The notes under the pieces were generated by a model. That model did not search any database, was not told where the DNA came from, and was given only the letters and a program-made list of their open reading frames with translations. A DNA stretch of 64,000 nucleotides from assembly GCA_025617375.2 (NCBI GenBank), contig JAMYGW020000008.1:124001-188000 (forward strand). The letters are read 5' to 3'. This DNA is from Acarospora socialis. Its lineage: Eukaryota > Ascomycota > Lecanoromycetes > Acarosporales > Acarosporaceae. This document shows, in pieces, positions 12,439-25,000 of the stretch (its first letter is position 1; the number at the start of each line of letters is the position of its first letter). The position numbers and the translations under genes were made by a program.

Positions 12439-14398
12439 CCCGCACAATCGAAAATGGTGCCAAGCCTCGTGATTGTAGTTGCCAGATGACGGAGAGTATT
12501 CAGAGACCCGTAGCTAAAGCACATGCATCGCACCGGCCCATTTATCGATTCGCAAGAGCAGCGCAAGCTTAGCTTATAGCGGCGCGAAACAGGTTCCTCA
12601 GAGATAATGGAGGCGAAAACGACTGGGTCTGCCGGATTGTGCTTCGAATCCTCCACTCAAAATAAAATATTGCCAAGCTTTAGTCGCGCAATCGCTCCTG
12701 GGTTCGCTCGTCAAAAGTACTCGAGTCGGAGCTCGATCCGAGCACAAGAGGGTCCTCCGCAGGGAAGAATTGTTCCACAAGTTACCAGACAAGTCCGTTC
12801 ATTGCCTCCAACGCTGAAAAGGGTCTGATGACTGGGCCACAATTCCCAAATTTTATGTAACAATCAACAAGCTCCGATCTCAAATCCGATTTGTCTTCCG
12901 AGATAGAGACGATGTAGAGGAATGTATGTCTGTGTCCGTGCAAATAATGCTCTTGACCCGTGCGCGCGGGATCGCCTTCATTCGATCAAGACATCATCCA
13001 AGGTTTGCTTGGGCCGGTAGTTGACAAGTGTCCCGAATAAGCAGAGAGGGTATATTGGGGTCCAGCGTTTTCGGGGATGACAGGAGTTACGTCTCACAGT
13101 CCCTCGTACTGCTACAAGGGAGATAAGGTATGTGTGAATCGAATATCTTGCCAAGAGGCGCAGATTCGTCGTTTAGGTGGGAAGAACAGAGAAGTGACTG
13201 ATTGATTCCCAACTCAGCAGTGATCCAGATCTGGTAAGTCTCGGTCGGCGTAGTGGAGGCTTTTCCAGACTGTGGCTGCAATGCTGATGGTGTTCTGGTA
13301 ACTCAGCTCTGTCGTTTTCGACGTTACACAGCGTGAAAATGAACGCACGATTTGCGGTGGCAGTGGGCAAGGCGAATTGAGTTGAGACTGACTGTCAGGC
13401 TGACCGTTGTTATCGAAGCAGAGTGAGATGCAGTGCGAAGTGTAACGATGTAGAGGAGAGCCCGATCCGATGTCCTGTCAATGGAGAACGAGCAAGGAGA
13501 AGCAGGAGGTAAAGATATCTGTTTCGTCTTTTGGTATCGTATCGCGTCCGAGTCAGGATCGGAGAAGGGGTTAAGGTTACCTAAGGTAACTTAGTTTGGG
13601 CTTAGTTTACCTCGTATGTAGTAGGTACTCTTGGGGTATCATACCTTAAGTTCCTTGGTTCCAGAAGCGGAGCCACAAGCGGAAGAACTTCATCGTAACT
13701 TTACTCTAGCCTTGTTGGCCACGAGGTGCGACATGCTAAACTCTAAGTTACTTCACGGAGCACACACCTCTACCTGGTAAACTCGACGATAAGGTACCTC
13801 ATCTCTCATCCAGCGTATTCCTTACCGTCCTCGTACGGAGGGTATGGAGATTGAAAGCGTGACACTCAACAAGCGGTTCTTGTATTGCAACAAGTCGATG
13901 TCACACTCGATGGCGTCGATGCTCATTCCTTACCAGGAGTTGCCAGGGACGCCATCGCTGCACAGCGCCAAACGGCCTGCAAGGCACACGAGCGCCTGCA
14001 GCCAATCGTTACACAACGGACTCAGTGATGATTACCACTGCGAGCAAATATCAAGCGAAGAGTCACGACAGGGGATCAAACCTCAGTTGAACTAATCGGC
14101 GGCACAAGATTGATAGAGGGCACCGCAAAATGCCATGCTGAATAACTTTCTGGCACATACAGCTGGCAGCCGTTGAACCACGACAGTACACAGGCTATAT
14201 GTCCTTAGTCGATTCCACCTACAACTGCCACTGATCAATTTTCAGAGTCAGACCTCCTTCTTGTACATATATACAAGGCTAGGTTATAAGGCAGTTCCAT
14301 ACGTGGCTGTCGAGGCAAGGCTGAAGCGCTGTACTCTAGTTTTGGCACCAGTATTACACATCTTGTTTGCTACTAAGAACACTGTATTCGCAACGCCG
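12439..14398. other. 2 kb divergent intergenic region
   Basis: Lies between the starts of two divergent genes. It contains the palindrome at 13576-13590 and an AT-richer segment around 13560-13840 with repeated CTTAGTTTACC/TACCTTAAG-like words. Small open frames such as 13844-14095 carry no recognisable domain. No RNA gene was seen. Confidence 0.5.
13576..13590. repeat. Palindrome GTTACC-TAA-GGTAAC
   Basis: Perfect 6-bp inverted repeat with a 3-bp spacer. One member of the dispersed short-palindrome family seen in several non-coding stretches of the window. Confidence 0.7.
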
Positions 14399-16361
14399 AT
14401 GGAGCCAGCTGCTCGACTATTAAAAGATCATTTGTCTGGGTCTCTCTTCCTTTGGGACAAGAAGTTTTCTGTACGACGGCAGCAGGCTTATCAGGCGGAG
14501 GACAATCGACTTGCACCCGATCCTCAGCAGACCATTCTTGATGCTTTCATCAAGGAGCGACGTGAACACCTTCATCCTCTACAGTATAGCTACACCGCAT
14601 TGCGGAGATTTGTTGCCAGCGCCCGGTTATCTGATTTGACTGCACCGGCGACGCCAGCTGAACACACGGAGCAGCTGGTCTTACTTGACGACAGACGTGA
14701 CCCTTCCGGCGGAGCGCATTCGACCCGGAACTGGGACGGTTATACCGACTATCCTCCGGAAGGTGAACGACAATGGTCAAGAGTGCTAGACGCAGGAGAG
14801 TTCTACCGCAGGCTGATGGAAAAGGTAATCTAAGTGCTTTGCAAGAAATAGCACGCCTGCTGAACCCATCAGAGACAAGACAACGGCGCAGAAAGACGGA
14901 CTATGTATGAGTTGGGCCATGAGAATTGCTCAAGACTAATGATTGCTGCAGTTACATTGCTGACATGACGCCTCTATGTGCCCTGGCTATCATCGCGTCA
15001 GGATCAAGACCCCATGCTCCGATACTTCGAGACTGGCTACAGCGTTATATATCTCATCGCGTATTTTTGGGGGTATTTATGGTAGGTTATTGCACCGAAT
15101 ACTATGATTCAAACTAGCTTGCTGATCACAGCCAGCGGTTCGGTTTCGTTATGGAATTTCATATACCTTATTTTGCTCTCCGCAGAAGTACAACACCGAT
15201 GTCAGATTTGCGGGGACTTCGTAGATCAGGCGGCTTCGTCCAGACTCATCAGATGGCCGACGGTTATGAGCAGGTTCACGAGGCTCAGATATCTTTCCTG
15301 GTTGCCGGTATCGATGAATGGTATTGGACAGCGTATTGTTGCGTTGACAAGTACTTTGGCAGCGAAGAAACAATCCAATCCTACCTCGACAAGCACCTTG
15401 ATGCACCGATTGGTGGCTACGGGAGACTAACAGAATCTCCCGTGTGGAACCCTCGGGAGTACTTTCTTATTGTCCTCTCTCGCCGTATCAGACAGGTGAC
15501 CCGGGAATGGAGCAACCTTGTGGTCACCCTCGAGGAGCGCTTGCAATCCCATGTGAGCTGAACATACGCTTATGCTGATGACGTAGAAGATACTAAGCGC
15601 GAAGCAGGAAGCCACTATCTTCAACGAAGGAACCTTAAACGACACCTTCATAGATGACGATAAGTTCACCCACACAAAGGACTACACGTGGGCTGTGCAG
15701 ATTCTGCGGATGTTCCATAATTCCCTCGTCAACCTACTAGAATCCTGGGCAAGCTTTCAGGCAGGAGAAATCCGCTATTTCCAGGTCAGAGATAACGACA
15801 GTCTGGACAGACTATGGATGTCTTATCTTGCCAGTATTGAAGAAGATATCACAGAGCTCAGGTTTCTACGGCGATCCATACAACAACGGATTGAGATGTT
15901 CGATAATATGAGGAACGGGGTGAGCAGCAGGCCATGCCAGACATTTGGATTTCTTCGCTCAGCGTTGCTCCTAGCTTGTTAATGCCTCTGCCTTGGTCGA
16001 GAGTCGGGCTGCGACAGAGCAGGGGAAAAACATCGGGTCATTGACGAGAGTTACTGTGGTTCGTTAGTCCTCGGTCCCGGACAACCTCCTCCGTGCAGTT
16101 GACAGGATATAGGTGTATCTACCACTCTCACTTGCTACAGTAAGAGATTCAATCAGTACACTGTATTCGCTAATGGTCTGGATCCAGAGTATATTCAGCA
16201 TGGCAATTATGCCCAAAGAAACTTCCTGGACAGCATATATTATCTTACTTGTTCTTCTGTTCGCCTCCACTATTCTTGTTGCGTTCAATCTCGGCCTCTT
16301 AGCGACTTCGTGGCAGGTGGGATGGAACAAGGTGCTGTCTCTGACTCAGAGATCAGGCTGA
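14399..16361 (+). CDS. CorA-like membrane protein without GMN motif
   Basis: Eight exons: 14399-14824, 14873-14904, 14952-15081, 15136-15552, 15587-15919, 15975-16058, 16113-16139, 16188-16361 (540 residues). The frame was followed through each junction by family motifs: GAERRTIYIADM, RFGFVMEFHIPYF, KFTHTKDYTWAVQILR, then RIEMFDNMRNGLVNASALVE. The C-terminus has the CorA layout: a long helix, TM1 (TVVYLPLSLATSIFSM), a short loop and TM2 (TAYIILLVLLFASTILVAF). The loop has SMAIMPKE where Mg channels have GMN, so ion selectivity or channel function is doubtful. Exon 7 is only 27 nt. The intron-4 acceptor is uncertain (15587 or 15608). This is a common, often variable, fungal family of unknown role. 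Confidence 0.85.
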
Positions 16362-16604
16362 GTACTCAAAGCACTCCGAAGGAGACTCGAGTTGTTCGCA
16401 AGAGGCAGGTCAGTGCAGGATTTAGGTACTACGGTGATGAAATTATTGCGTTTTCTACGTTTTACTCCAGGCCTCCTAAGAAGCTGAGAATACAAAAATC
16501 AAGTCGAGTCAAGGAGAGTAAGAGCAAATCAACATATCCCAGATTGAGACCGGCCACTTAACGGTAGAGTTTTACATTCATAGGCCCGTATGTTTCTTGA
16601 GCTA

Positions 16605-17109
16605 TTATCCCAATTTGCATTGCACGCATCTCCTATGCCCACAATGAATACATATTGGTTGTATGTCTATCACTTTCGGGCCGTCTTCACACGAACACTG
16701 CAAAGGACAATTTAGCAAAGCATCACAGCCAATTAGAGATACTATGCAGCTCACACAATACCAATATACCACAGAGGGCTTAGGGGTAGCAACCTCTATC
16801 AAAAAGTTCCGAAGGTCATACAAGTTCAAGACTGACGCGGTGCTGTCCTGTTTGCACTGGGCGCACTTGATGTGGCCACAGCCGGCGCAAGCTGGCTTAC
16901 TTTCTCCGAATGCAGTTGTGTTGTAAGGAGATCCGCACGCTGACTTGCACTATATTATGTTATAAGCAGAGATGTATGTGCTACGGGTTATAGGAGGACA
17001 CTCGCACACATTTCCAACTATAAGTCGTAGAAGTCAAATACGGCACCGGTGTTTGAAGGGCGACGTCAGGACACCAAGGCCACGGGGCTGCAGCAAGCTC
17101 ATCCATCAT
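16605..17109 (-). CDS. Small protein with two CxxCGHxxCxxC zinc-ribbon units
   Basis: Two exons, complement(16605-16949, 17002-17109), give 150 residues. Unit 1 is WKCVR|CKSAC ... CAGCGHIKCAQC. Unit 2 is YWYCVSC ... CIHCGHRRCVQC at the very C-terminus. The intron (52 nt, donor GTGTCC, weak) falls inside unit 1. The regular pairing of W/Y-x-C-x2-C with C-x2-C-G-H-x2-C-x2-C strongly suggests two zinc sites. It matches a widespread group of small fungal zinc-ribbon proteins with no assigned function. No signal peptide is seen. It is convergent with the CorA-like gene, 243 bp away. Confidence 0.7.
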
Positions 17110-17856
17110 GTGAATTTCTGAATGACAACCACCAGAGTGCCGGGAATCAAAAGGTGCTGTGTGTACCAGGACAAGTCTGGTCGAATGTCGGGTTTGCTCG
17201 GTGCAAGGCATCAGTCACGAGGTTGGAGCCGCACAGGATCAAGGGCACATCTTGATTCGCCAGCCTAATGCAACTCATTCGAGAGCCTGAGGCTGCCTGC
17301 AGAAATGGTCGCAACCGTATCGTCCGACGATCATTGGGTATACGACTACATGGCAAAAGGCAAGGAATGGAGGTGAAGACTTTGACGTTGTACTTAGCAG
17401 ACCCGATATTACGAGTATGGTGTTGACAATAGGTCGCACTGCCGCAACTGGGACTCACACATAACCCATGCGTTGAAGGTACTCATAATTACCGGCCTTC
17501 TCGCAACTGTGACACTGTCCAGGCGACTTCAGATGTTGACCTACCACACATGATACCGGCCACCTCGTTACATCTCACACAGAACAGGAAAGAGGAGCAA
17601 GATGCCTTTTCGGCCCAACTAATCCATGCCACGAGTAGATTACCAACCCGGAGAGCGAGAACACAAACATGCGTAGGACTTCATTCCGGCTATAGGTTTC
17701 TAGAATTTGATGACAATGATCCATAAAGGTTGACAAACACGGCAACTGGATTAGAGAAAGTCCCGCTCCAGCCAGCTAGGTTTTACCATTCGACAGTTAA
17801 GCTCCCATTCTAGTCACTTGTCTCCTCCCAACCCCATAGCAAATTGACATCTCGCC
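17110..17856. other. Intergenic, cupin gene to zinc-ribbon gene
   Basis: About 750 bp between two minus-strand genes; it should hold the zinc-ribbon promoter and cupin 3' UTR. A 103-codon minus frame at 17147-17458 has no recognised features. Confidence 0.4.
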
Positions 17857-18697
17857 TCACCCTTGGAACTCTCTCCTCACATACGTGGCATTCGCCTTGC
17901 ATGCCGCCAGGCACTCCGCCGTCCCCGCGATACTGCCCGTCCCTACACCAGGGATGGCGGTGGCGGTCTTGTTTACGTTGACAGAGGAACCTAGGGCAAC
18001 GTTCACGATATCGGAAGGCAGGCCGAAGAGACCATTCGCTATGTTGTGCGTTCCCTGGTCTTCGTTCGCGAGGGCGGAGACTAGCTGGGCGTTATCGCAG
18101 CCTGGGCGCGAGTTAGAGTTGTGGAACCACAGTGCTAAAGCGTTGTTATGACTCGGGCCTTACCGGTGTTGACCATGGTGTGTATACTAGCCTGCGGGAA
18201 AATCGTCATTTTCCCTGGCGTCAAGGTGTTGGTAACGACACGTGCTCCGTTCTCCTCGATAAAGTACGTCACTGTCGTCCCGGCAACGGCGACGACGTAG
18301 TTGGCTGCTCGGGGATGGTAGTGTGGTGGGAGCATCGAGCAGGGGCCCAGTGAGATCATGGCCATCGTTAGCCCGTTGCCCACGGCTGCGGGGAAAGTCG
18401 CTGCCTATGAAATACTCGTCAGTAGCGTTCTCAATCCTGGTTCTAAATCCTGGCAAGAGTGGTTGCACTGACATTGGCGTTGACAACGGAGCCAGGACTG
18501 AAGGTGTAGTCCGGTTGGGCGTTGTAGTCAAAGAGCCAGTCTGAATTGTCGGGGAGCAGGTTTAGGCGGTCAAGCTGGGTTGCGGCCGTCTTGAGTTTGG
18601 CTACCAGGTCGGGGTTGGCGGTTTTGTCCGTTGCCGCGACTCTGCTGGAGAGCAGAATGGGGAGAAGGGTAAGGATTACGACGATGGAGTTAAACAT
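17857..18697 (-). CDS. Secreted cupin (germin/spherulin-like)
   Basis: Exons complement(17857-18101, 18164-18404, 18473-18697) encode 236 residues. A signal peptide is clear (MFNSIVVILTLLPILLSSRVAA). The cupin barrel follows: motif 1 around PCSMLPPHYHPRAANYVVAV with the metal-binding His pair, and motif 2 around MTIFPQASIHTMVN with the last His. Splicing joins VVNAN to AATFPAAVGNG and then VNTG to CDNAQLVSALANED, as in related fungal proteins. Intron 1 has a weak GTCAGT donor. Such proteins are extracellular metal-binding beta-barrels, sometimes oxalate oxidases or superoxide dismutases in plants; the fungal substrate is unknown. The C-terminus carries Cys residues (AECLAACK). Confidence 0.88.
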
Positions 18698-19827
18698 ACT
18701 GACTGAGAGGAGAGAGAGGCTTCTTGAAGATGTTATAGTCTTGCTGAAGGCGTACTTATAAGAAATCTGGAGGGCAAACAGCGAGGTCATGATATATATA
18801 GGGCATGTTATTATGCACACCGCCAATGAAGGGATATGCAAGGAAAGGAAAACAAAGTTGGGCTTACATTGGTATTTACACCAAAGCTGATGGTTGCCCT
18901 TCATCGGATATAGAGACGCAGATTCGTACTGCCTTGAGTGCAAAAGCAAAAACCAAAGTGACATCAAAAGGTTGTCGTGGAGTAACGTTCCGGGTCACAT
19001 TCCTAGCAACCTGTGAGGGCGAGGACCTACGCGCTTACTTGCAGCGCATAGTGACTCGTGGATGTTTCGGGGCACTCTCTCAAGAGAAACTCCTGTGCGA
19101 TGTTGGAGTTCCTGTGCCACGCGTTCCCGTTAACCATAACCAATGAGAGAAGAAATGATGCTGATGAACTGTCTGAGTTATCCACCAAATCGCCGGGAGG
19201 CTTGGACAGCAGGATCCGGACCTCGTTATGATGGTAGCCTGATATCAGCCAGCAGGATTCAACAGATGGACCGACGTGAGATGCGGCGCAAGGAGCGAAT
19301 CACGCAGATAAAGTTATTGACTGATCACCATCTCTCACATTTGAACAATGGATATGAAAGCAATAATATCTCAGACTTGACCCTCGCAGTTCATACTTCG
19401 TGACTTGTAATCTCCTTCCAGACCGGACACCGAAGACTTGAAATCGTAGAGCCATCAACCCTAATATAAATCTGGATGTAACGGATCTCTCCCGAGTCAT
19501 CCCGCAATAGAATCCTTGCAGCAACTAAAACGCCTCATTTATGCGTACGTGCGAGTAAATAGCACCTTGACATGGAGTAGAATCCTTTGAGGCTTGCGGC
19601 TGAGGTCTGGATGAATGAAAGTCGACTTGTCTTCCATAAGAAGGTAATCTCAAAATAGAGTAGGGTTTAAGTATAAGGTTATCATGTACGAAGTTACAGT
19701 AAGATGCACTAAGGTACAAGTACCTAAGGTACTACTGACCGGTTCTTGCTTGGCAAGGCTGGACCCCACCAAACAACAACGTCTCAGCGCCTGCAGACGT
19801 CGTCTAAACGGCTTAGATGCAGGACGC
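18698..19827. other. 1.1 kb divergent intergenic region
   Basis: Between the cupin start and the ammonia-lyase start. An open frame at 18805-19146 (+, 113 codons) has no recognised domain. The palindrome at 19719-19733 lies just upstream of the ammonia-lyase gene. Confidence 0.45.
19719..19733. repeat. Palindrome AGTACC-TAA-GGTACT
   Basis: Perfect 6-bp inverted repeat around TAA, same layout as the element at 13576. It lies about 95 bp before the chosen ammonia-lyase start. An in-frame ATG at 19684 would make this repeat coding, one reason to prefer the later start. Confidence 0.7.
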
Positions 19828-21022
19828 ATGTCAATGACTTCAAGCGAAGGTCCTCAACCAGGGCATCTCATACGTGACCAACGAATCTATACCAATCCAT
19901 CAGCCCGACGTTGGACCAATCACCACAACCTCGACTTGCGCATCGAGGCATTTCACCGAAGCTTGCCGGAATATGCTCCTACGCCTCTCGTATCTCTGCC
20001 GTCTCTTGCGCAGCGATTTTCCGTCGCGCACGTCTTGCTGAAAGACGAGTCTTACCGCTTGGATCTGAAAGCATTCAAGATCCTAGGGGCGTCATGGGGG
20101 ACCTATCGAGGATTGGCCGAAAAGCTCGGACTGCCCTTGACAATCTCGATCGAAGAACTAGGTGGCGCAGCCAAAGCGGCAGATATCACCCTCTACGCTG
20201 CCACCGAGGGCAATCATGGGCGAGCGGTAGCCAGGATGGCGAAGTGGCTCAATGTCAAAGCTCATATCTTCGTCCCCAAAAATATGGACAAGTCAACCCA
20301 AGATAGGATAGCCAGCGAAGGGGCTCAGGTAGAGATTGTCGAGGGGGATTACGACATGGCTGTAGAGTATGCGGACCAAAAGTCGGCTGCTTCAAAAGGT
20401 CTCTTGATCCAAGATAATGCTTGGCCGGGCTATGAAGACATCCCTACGGTTCGACACGCTCCTTGCACTTCAGACGAACAGAGCTGACATACTTCGCAAG
20501 TGGATCTCTGAAGGCTACTCGACCATGTTACAGGAAGCTGACAGGCAGGTGATGGAAGTCGCCGGAAAATCCGCCGATCTTGTCATAACTCCCGTTGGGG
20601 TCGGGTCATTAGCCCAAGCCGTAATCACCCACTACAAAACCAGCGATCGCTCGACGGCACTGCTTGCGGTAGAGGCGGATACGGCTCCCTGCCTACTAGA
20701 GAGTCTGAAACAAGGGTCGATCAAATCAATCTCTACTGCGAATACCATCATGTGTGGACTCAACTGCGGAACAGTGTCATCAACGGCTTGGCCTTTGATG
20801 AGAGATGGCCTAGACACAACCACAACAGTTACGGATCTTGAATCACATCGCGCCATGTCCGATCTCCAATCGTTGGGCATTCACGTAGGGCCATGCGGCG
20901 CTGCCCCTCTTGCTGCTCTGAAGAATATTGGGCCGGAGAGCTTGCGTCTCACCAAAGAGAGCATCGTGGTTTTACTGTGTACAGAGGGGAGTAGAGACTA
21001 TATGCATCCAGTTGAGTCATAA
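19828..21022 (+). CDS. PLP enzyme, diaminopropionate ammonia-lyase-like
   Basis: Fold-type II PLP enzyme; this branch cleaves 2,3-diaminopropionate to pyruvate and ammonia. Exons 19828-20448 and 20501-21022 give 380 residues. Seen: the lysine loop KAFKILGASWG that holds PLP, the substrate/phosphate Asn region ATEGNHGRAVARM, and the Gly-rich loop PVGVGSLAQA. The spliced junction reads YEDIPT|WISEGYSTML, as in relatives. The start MSMTSSEGPQPG was chosen because upstream in-frame sequence includes an intergenic palindrome. Threonine dehydratase and related deaminases share the fold, so the exact substrate is inferred. It lies about 1 kb upstream of 5-oxoprolinase on the same strand. Confidence 0.87.
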
Positions 21023-22045
21023 GACAACGTCTGCTCTAAGGCACACAGTTCCCTTGAACCTATCCTTGTGCACATGAGGCATATTGCCAGCAACTGAGAG
21101 ATTGCTAAGTCAGTCGAAAAACTTGCCCCGGCACAACAGCAAGGCCAACAGCCAGGTGAAACTCATAAGCTCTCCAATGCCTCCCCAATATATGGATTGA
21201 AATCTCTGCAGATTCTGCGGCCCGTTGTTGCCGGAAGCCATCATCCACCTCGGCCTATACAGCTATTGGGGAGTTTCCTAAGCCATGTTTTGCCAGCTTC
21301 GCCGTGGCTTGAGCGTCATTGTGCCTGGTGTTCAGGAGACTGACACGCATCACACTCGAGCAACCCAATTCGGGAATGTCAGTTCTACTGTAGTTGCTTA
21401 GAAGCAAGAGCCAAGCCCGTTGCGTGACCAACATGAACGGATAAGGTAGTCGAGGCTGTTCCGGAACCGTTTCCGGATATGGTCGACTGGCCTTCTCGGA
21501 ACTGTTCCGCATCTCTGTCATAATCCTTAAAGACTTGAGTTTTTTGTAAGGTAAGGTGAGGCTATTTACTACGGGTGCACACAATTCAGAGGACGGAGGA
21601 AGTGCTATAGGGTTCGGGAGAAGGAAGGTGAGGTGATGTACAAGTTACATCATGGGCTCAATTTGATTCGGCTTGTATTGCCCCGCGCGGTGAAGGCATG
21701 AGGGCGGAGAGCTTCAGGTGGAACTTGACTCCTTAGCACACCATATTGTATTTAGCAAGCAATGCGCACGGGGGTGGAGCATCTAGGTAGCCTTTTGGAA
21801 AACTCAATCTTTGCTGCTAAATGATTGCAGGCGCTGTTAAGTCAAACATTGAATTGGAATTGTCGTTGCAGTAGCGCGGGGTATTGGGCTGGTTGGAGAG
21901 CTATCACTATCAAGCCGCCGTGACAGAGGTATCCAGCAGTCTGATTATGTCTTGAGTCGATCCATTTTGAAGCTACGTAAGTACCTTTACAAAGACGCAT
22001 CGAAAGATCAGAAAGCTCCTAATCGCTCTATATGCGCAGGTCATT
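21023..22045. other. 1 kb intergenic, upstream of 5-oxoprolinase
   Basis: No gene recognised. A 109-codon minus frame (21255-21584) lacks familiar features. Expected to contain the 5-oxoprolinase promoter. Confidence 0.45.
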
Positions 22046-25000
22046 ATGGGTTCAACACAGGAGCGCGGTATCCGCATAGCGATTGATGTAAGTGTCTACC
22101 ATCATGACCTCCAAATCCTCTGGTATCAGTCAGCTAAGATCTCTCCAGCGCGGCGGGACCTTTACGGACTGCGTCGGCAATCCTGGGTCAGGGAAGATGG
22201 AGGACGACGTCATCATCAAACTGCTCTCGGAAGACCCATCGAACTACAAGGACGCTCCACTCGAAGGTATCCGCCGTCTCCTCTCCCGATTTACCGGACG
22301 TGAGATTCCTCGGGGTGAACCGCTGGATACGACCAAGATTGAGAGCATTCGCATGGGCACCACTGTAGCGACCAATGCCCTTTTAGAGAGGAAGGGCGAG
22401 AAGATTGCGCTGGTGGTCACTAAGGGATTCAAGGATTGTCTGGAGATTGGCAATCAGTCTAGACCACGCATCTTTGATCTTGCCATCCGAAAGCCGGAGG
22501 TGCTATATCAGAAAGTGTTGGAAATCGATGAGCGGGTGACACTCGAGGACTACGCGGAAGATCCGGAGCGGCATACAACGAAGGTCCAAGCAGGGAATGG
22601 AGCGTCCAAAGAGCAGGAGATCGTTCAGGGGCTTTCGTCAGAGGCAGTCCGGATATTACGGAGACCTTCGGACGAGGAGGTCAGATCGCAGTTGCAGACT
22701 TTATATGATGAAGGTTTCCGGAGTATCGCAGTTTGCCTCATGCACGGTTACACATTCCCGGACCATGAAGCACTCGTTGGTCGGCTTGCGCACGACATTG
22801 GATTTACACATGTCAGCCTGAGTCACGAGCTCATGCCGATGATCAAGCTTGTCCCTAGAGCCACTTCTGCCTGCGCGGATGCCTACCTGACTCCTGCCAT
22901 CAAGAAGTATATCGCCGGCTTCCAGGCTGGCTTCGAGGGCGGCTTGGGCACAGAAAGCGTGAAAAGGGAGGAAGGGGCCAAAGGGGCGAGGTGTGAATTT
23001 ATGCAGTCGGATGGAGGACTCGTGGATGTGGATCAGTTTTCTGGGCTGCGTGCAATCCTGTCTGGACCTGCTGGTGGTGTAGTTGGTTACGCTCTGACAT
23101 CTTATGATCCGGAGACCAAGACGCCTGTTATTGGTTTCGATATGGGTGGTACGAGTACCGATGTTAGCCGATACGGATCTGGTCGGTATGATCACGTTTT
23201 CGAGACCACAACGGCCGGTGTTACTATTCAGTCACCACAACTCGATATCAACACCGTAGCTGCTGGTGGAGGATCGCGTCTTTTTTTTCGCAACGGTCTT
23301 TTCGTGGTTGGTCCTGAGTCTGCCGGAGCTCATCCGGGACCAGCGTGTTACCGGAAAGGTGGGCCGCTTACAGTGACTGATGCGAATTTGTTTCTGGGCC
23401 GCTTGTTGCCAGACTTCTTTCCCAGGATATTTGGCAAAGAAGAGAACGAGGGTTTGGATGAAGAGGCCAGTAAGAAGCTATTCCAAGAACTCACAGATCA
23501 GATCAATCAGGAAGTAGCTGGCGGCAAAGAGGACAAGAAGATGTCGCCAGATGAGGTGGCTTATGGGTTCATCAAGATAGCCAACGAGACCATGACTCGC
23601 CCAATTCGGTCGTTGACCGAGGCAAAGGGACATGACACGTCAAAACACCGACTGGCTACATTTGGCGGAGCTGGGGGTCAGCACGCAGTGGCTATTGCGG
23701 AGAGTCTGGGTATCAAACAGATTCTGGTTCATCGATACTCTTCTGTTCTCTCAGCTTATGGAATGGCACTGGCGGACGTCGTGGATGAGAGTCAAGTCCC
23801 AGATTCTAAGGTTTGGTCTGACGAGGGCGACGCTAAAAAGGAACTCAGGGCCAAAATGGCAGAGCTGAAGGAGAAGTCAACAAAGCGGCTCCGAGATCAA
23901 GGGTTTCCACCCGAGAAGATTGTGTTTGAGGAGTATCTTAATATGAGATATCGAGGCACAGAATCCGCTCTGATGGTGGTCAAGCCCGGTCCGGAAGAGG
24001 CAAAGAACAAGTACGGCGGTGATGACTGGGCTTTCGGAAAGGCATTCGTTACACAGCATGAATCGGAGTTTGGGTTCACGCTACCGGATCGGGATATTAT
24101 AGTCGATGATGTCCGAGCACGAGGCATCGGCAAAACTTTTGAAGGGCTGGAGAAAACAGTTGATAAGCAGCTGAAGGAGATTGACCCCAAGGACGTCAAG
24201 GATGGCAAGCGATACGGAGTTTCAAAGGTATACTTCGAAGGGGGTCGACAGGAGACACCAATCTACAAACTGGAAGACTTGGACGTGGGCGATAGAGTCA
24301 GCGGCCCTGCTATACTGGCAGACGGAACACAAACCATTGTAGTTACACCAGGTGCCTCGGCAATGGTTATAGAAACCCACGTGGTGATCAACATTGGCAA
24401 AAGTGAAGGGCAAGATACGAAGGTCGACGCAAAGGAAGTTGATCCCATTATGTTGAGTATCTTTGCTCATCGCTTCATGGCAATCGCAGAACAGATGGGA
24501 CGAGCGCTGCAGAAGACGAGTGTGAGCACCAACGTTAAAGAAAGGCTCGACTACTCCTGTGCCCTGTTCGATGCCAACGGTGGGCTGGTAGCAAACGGTA
24601 AGTGAAACGAAAGAACTCTGACCATCCACAGGCTGTTGACCGTTGAGCAGCACCGCATCTTCCCGTCCACCTCGGCAGCATGTCAACTTGCGTACGTACC
24701 CAAGCGGATATCTGGAAAGGGAAGCTCAAGCGCGGCGATGTGATCGTATCGAACCATCCCGAGTTTGGTGGGACGCATCTTCCGGATATTACGGTCATCA
24801 CACCCGCTTTCAGCGGGGACAACATCATCTTTTACGTTGCGTCGCGCGCTCATCATGCCGACATTGGCGGCATCCTTCCAGGGTCCATGCCTCCCCACTC
24901 ACGAGAGCTATACCAGGAAGGCGCCGCGATCAAGTCCGAAAAGCTTGTGTCAGAAGGGAAATTCAATGAAAAGAGGATCACAGAGCTCTTATACGACGAG

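Noticed and set aside
16310-16561. Alternative C-terminal frame for the CorA-like protein
   Set aside because: Would need an extra intron or frameshift; the TM2 frame ends cleanly at 16361.
18805-19146. 113-codon plus-strand frame
   Set aside because: No recognisable motif and it lies in the divergent promoter area of the cupin gene.
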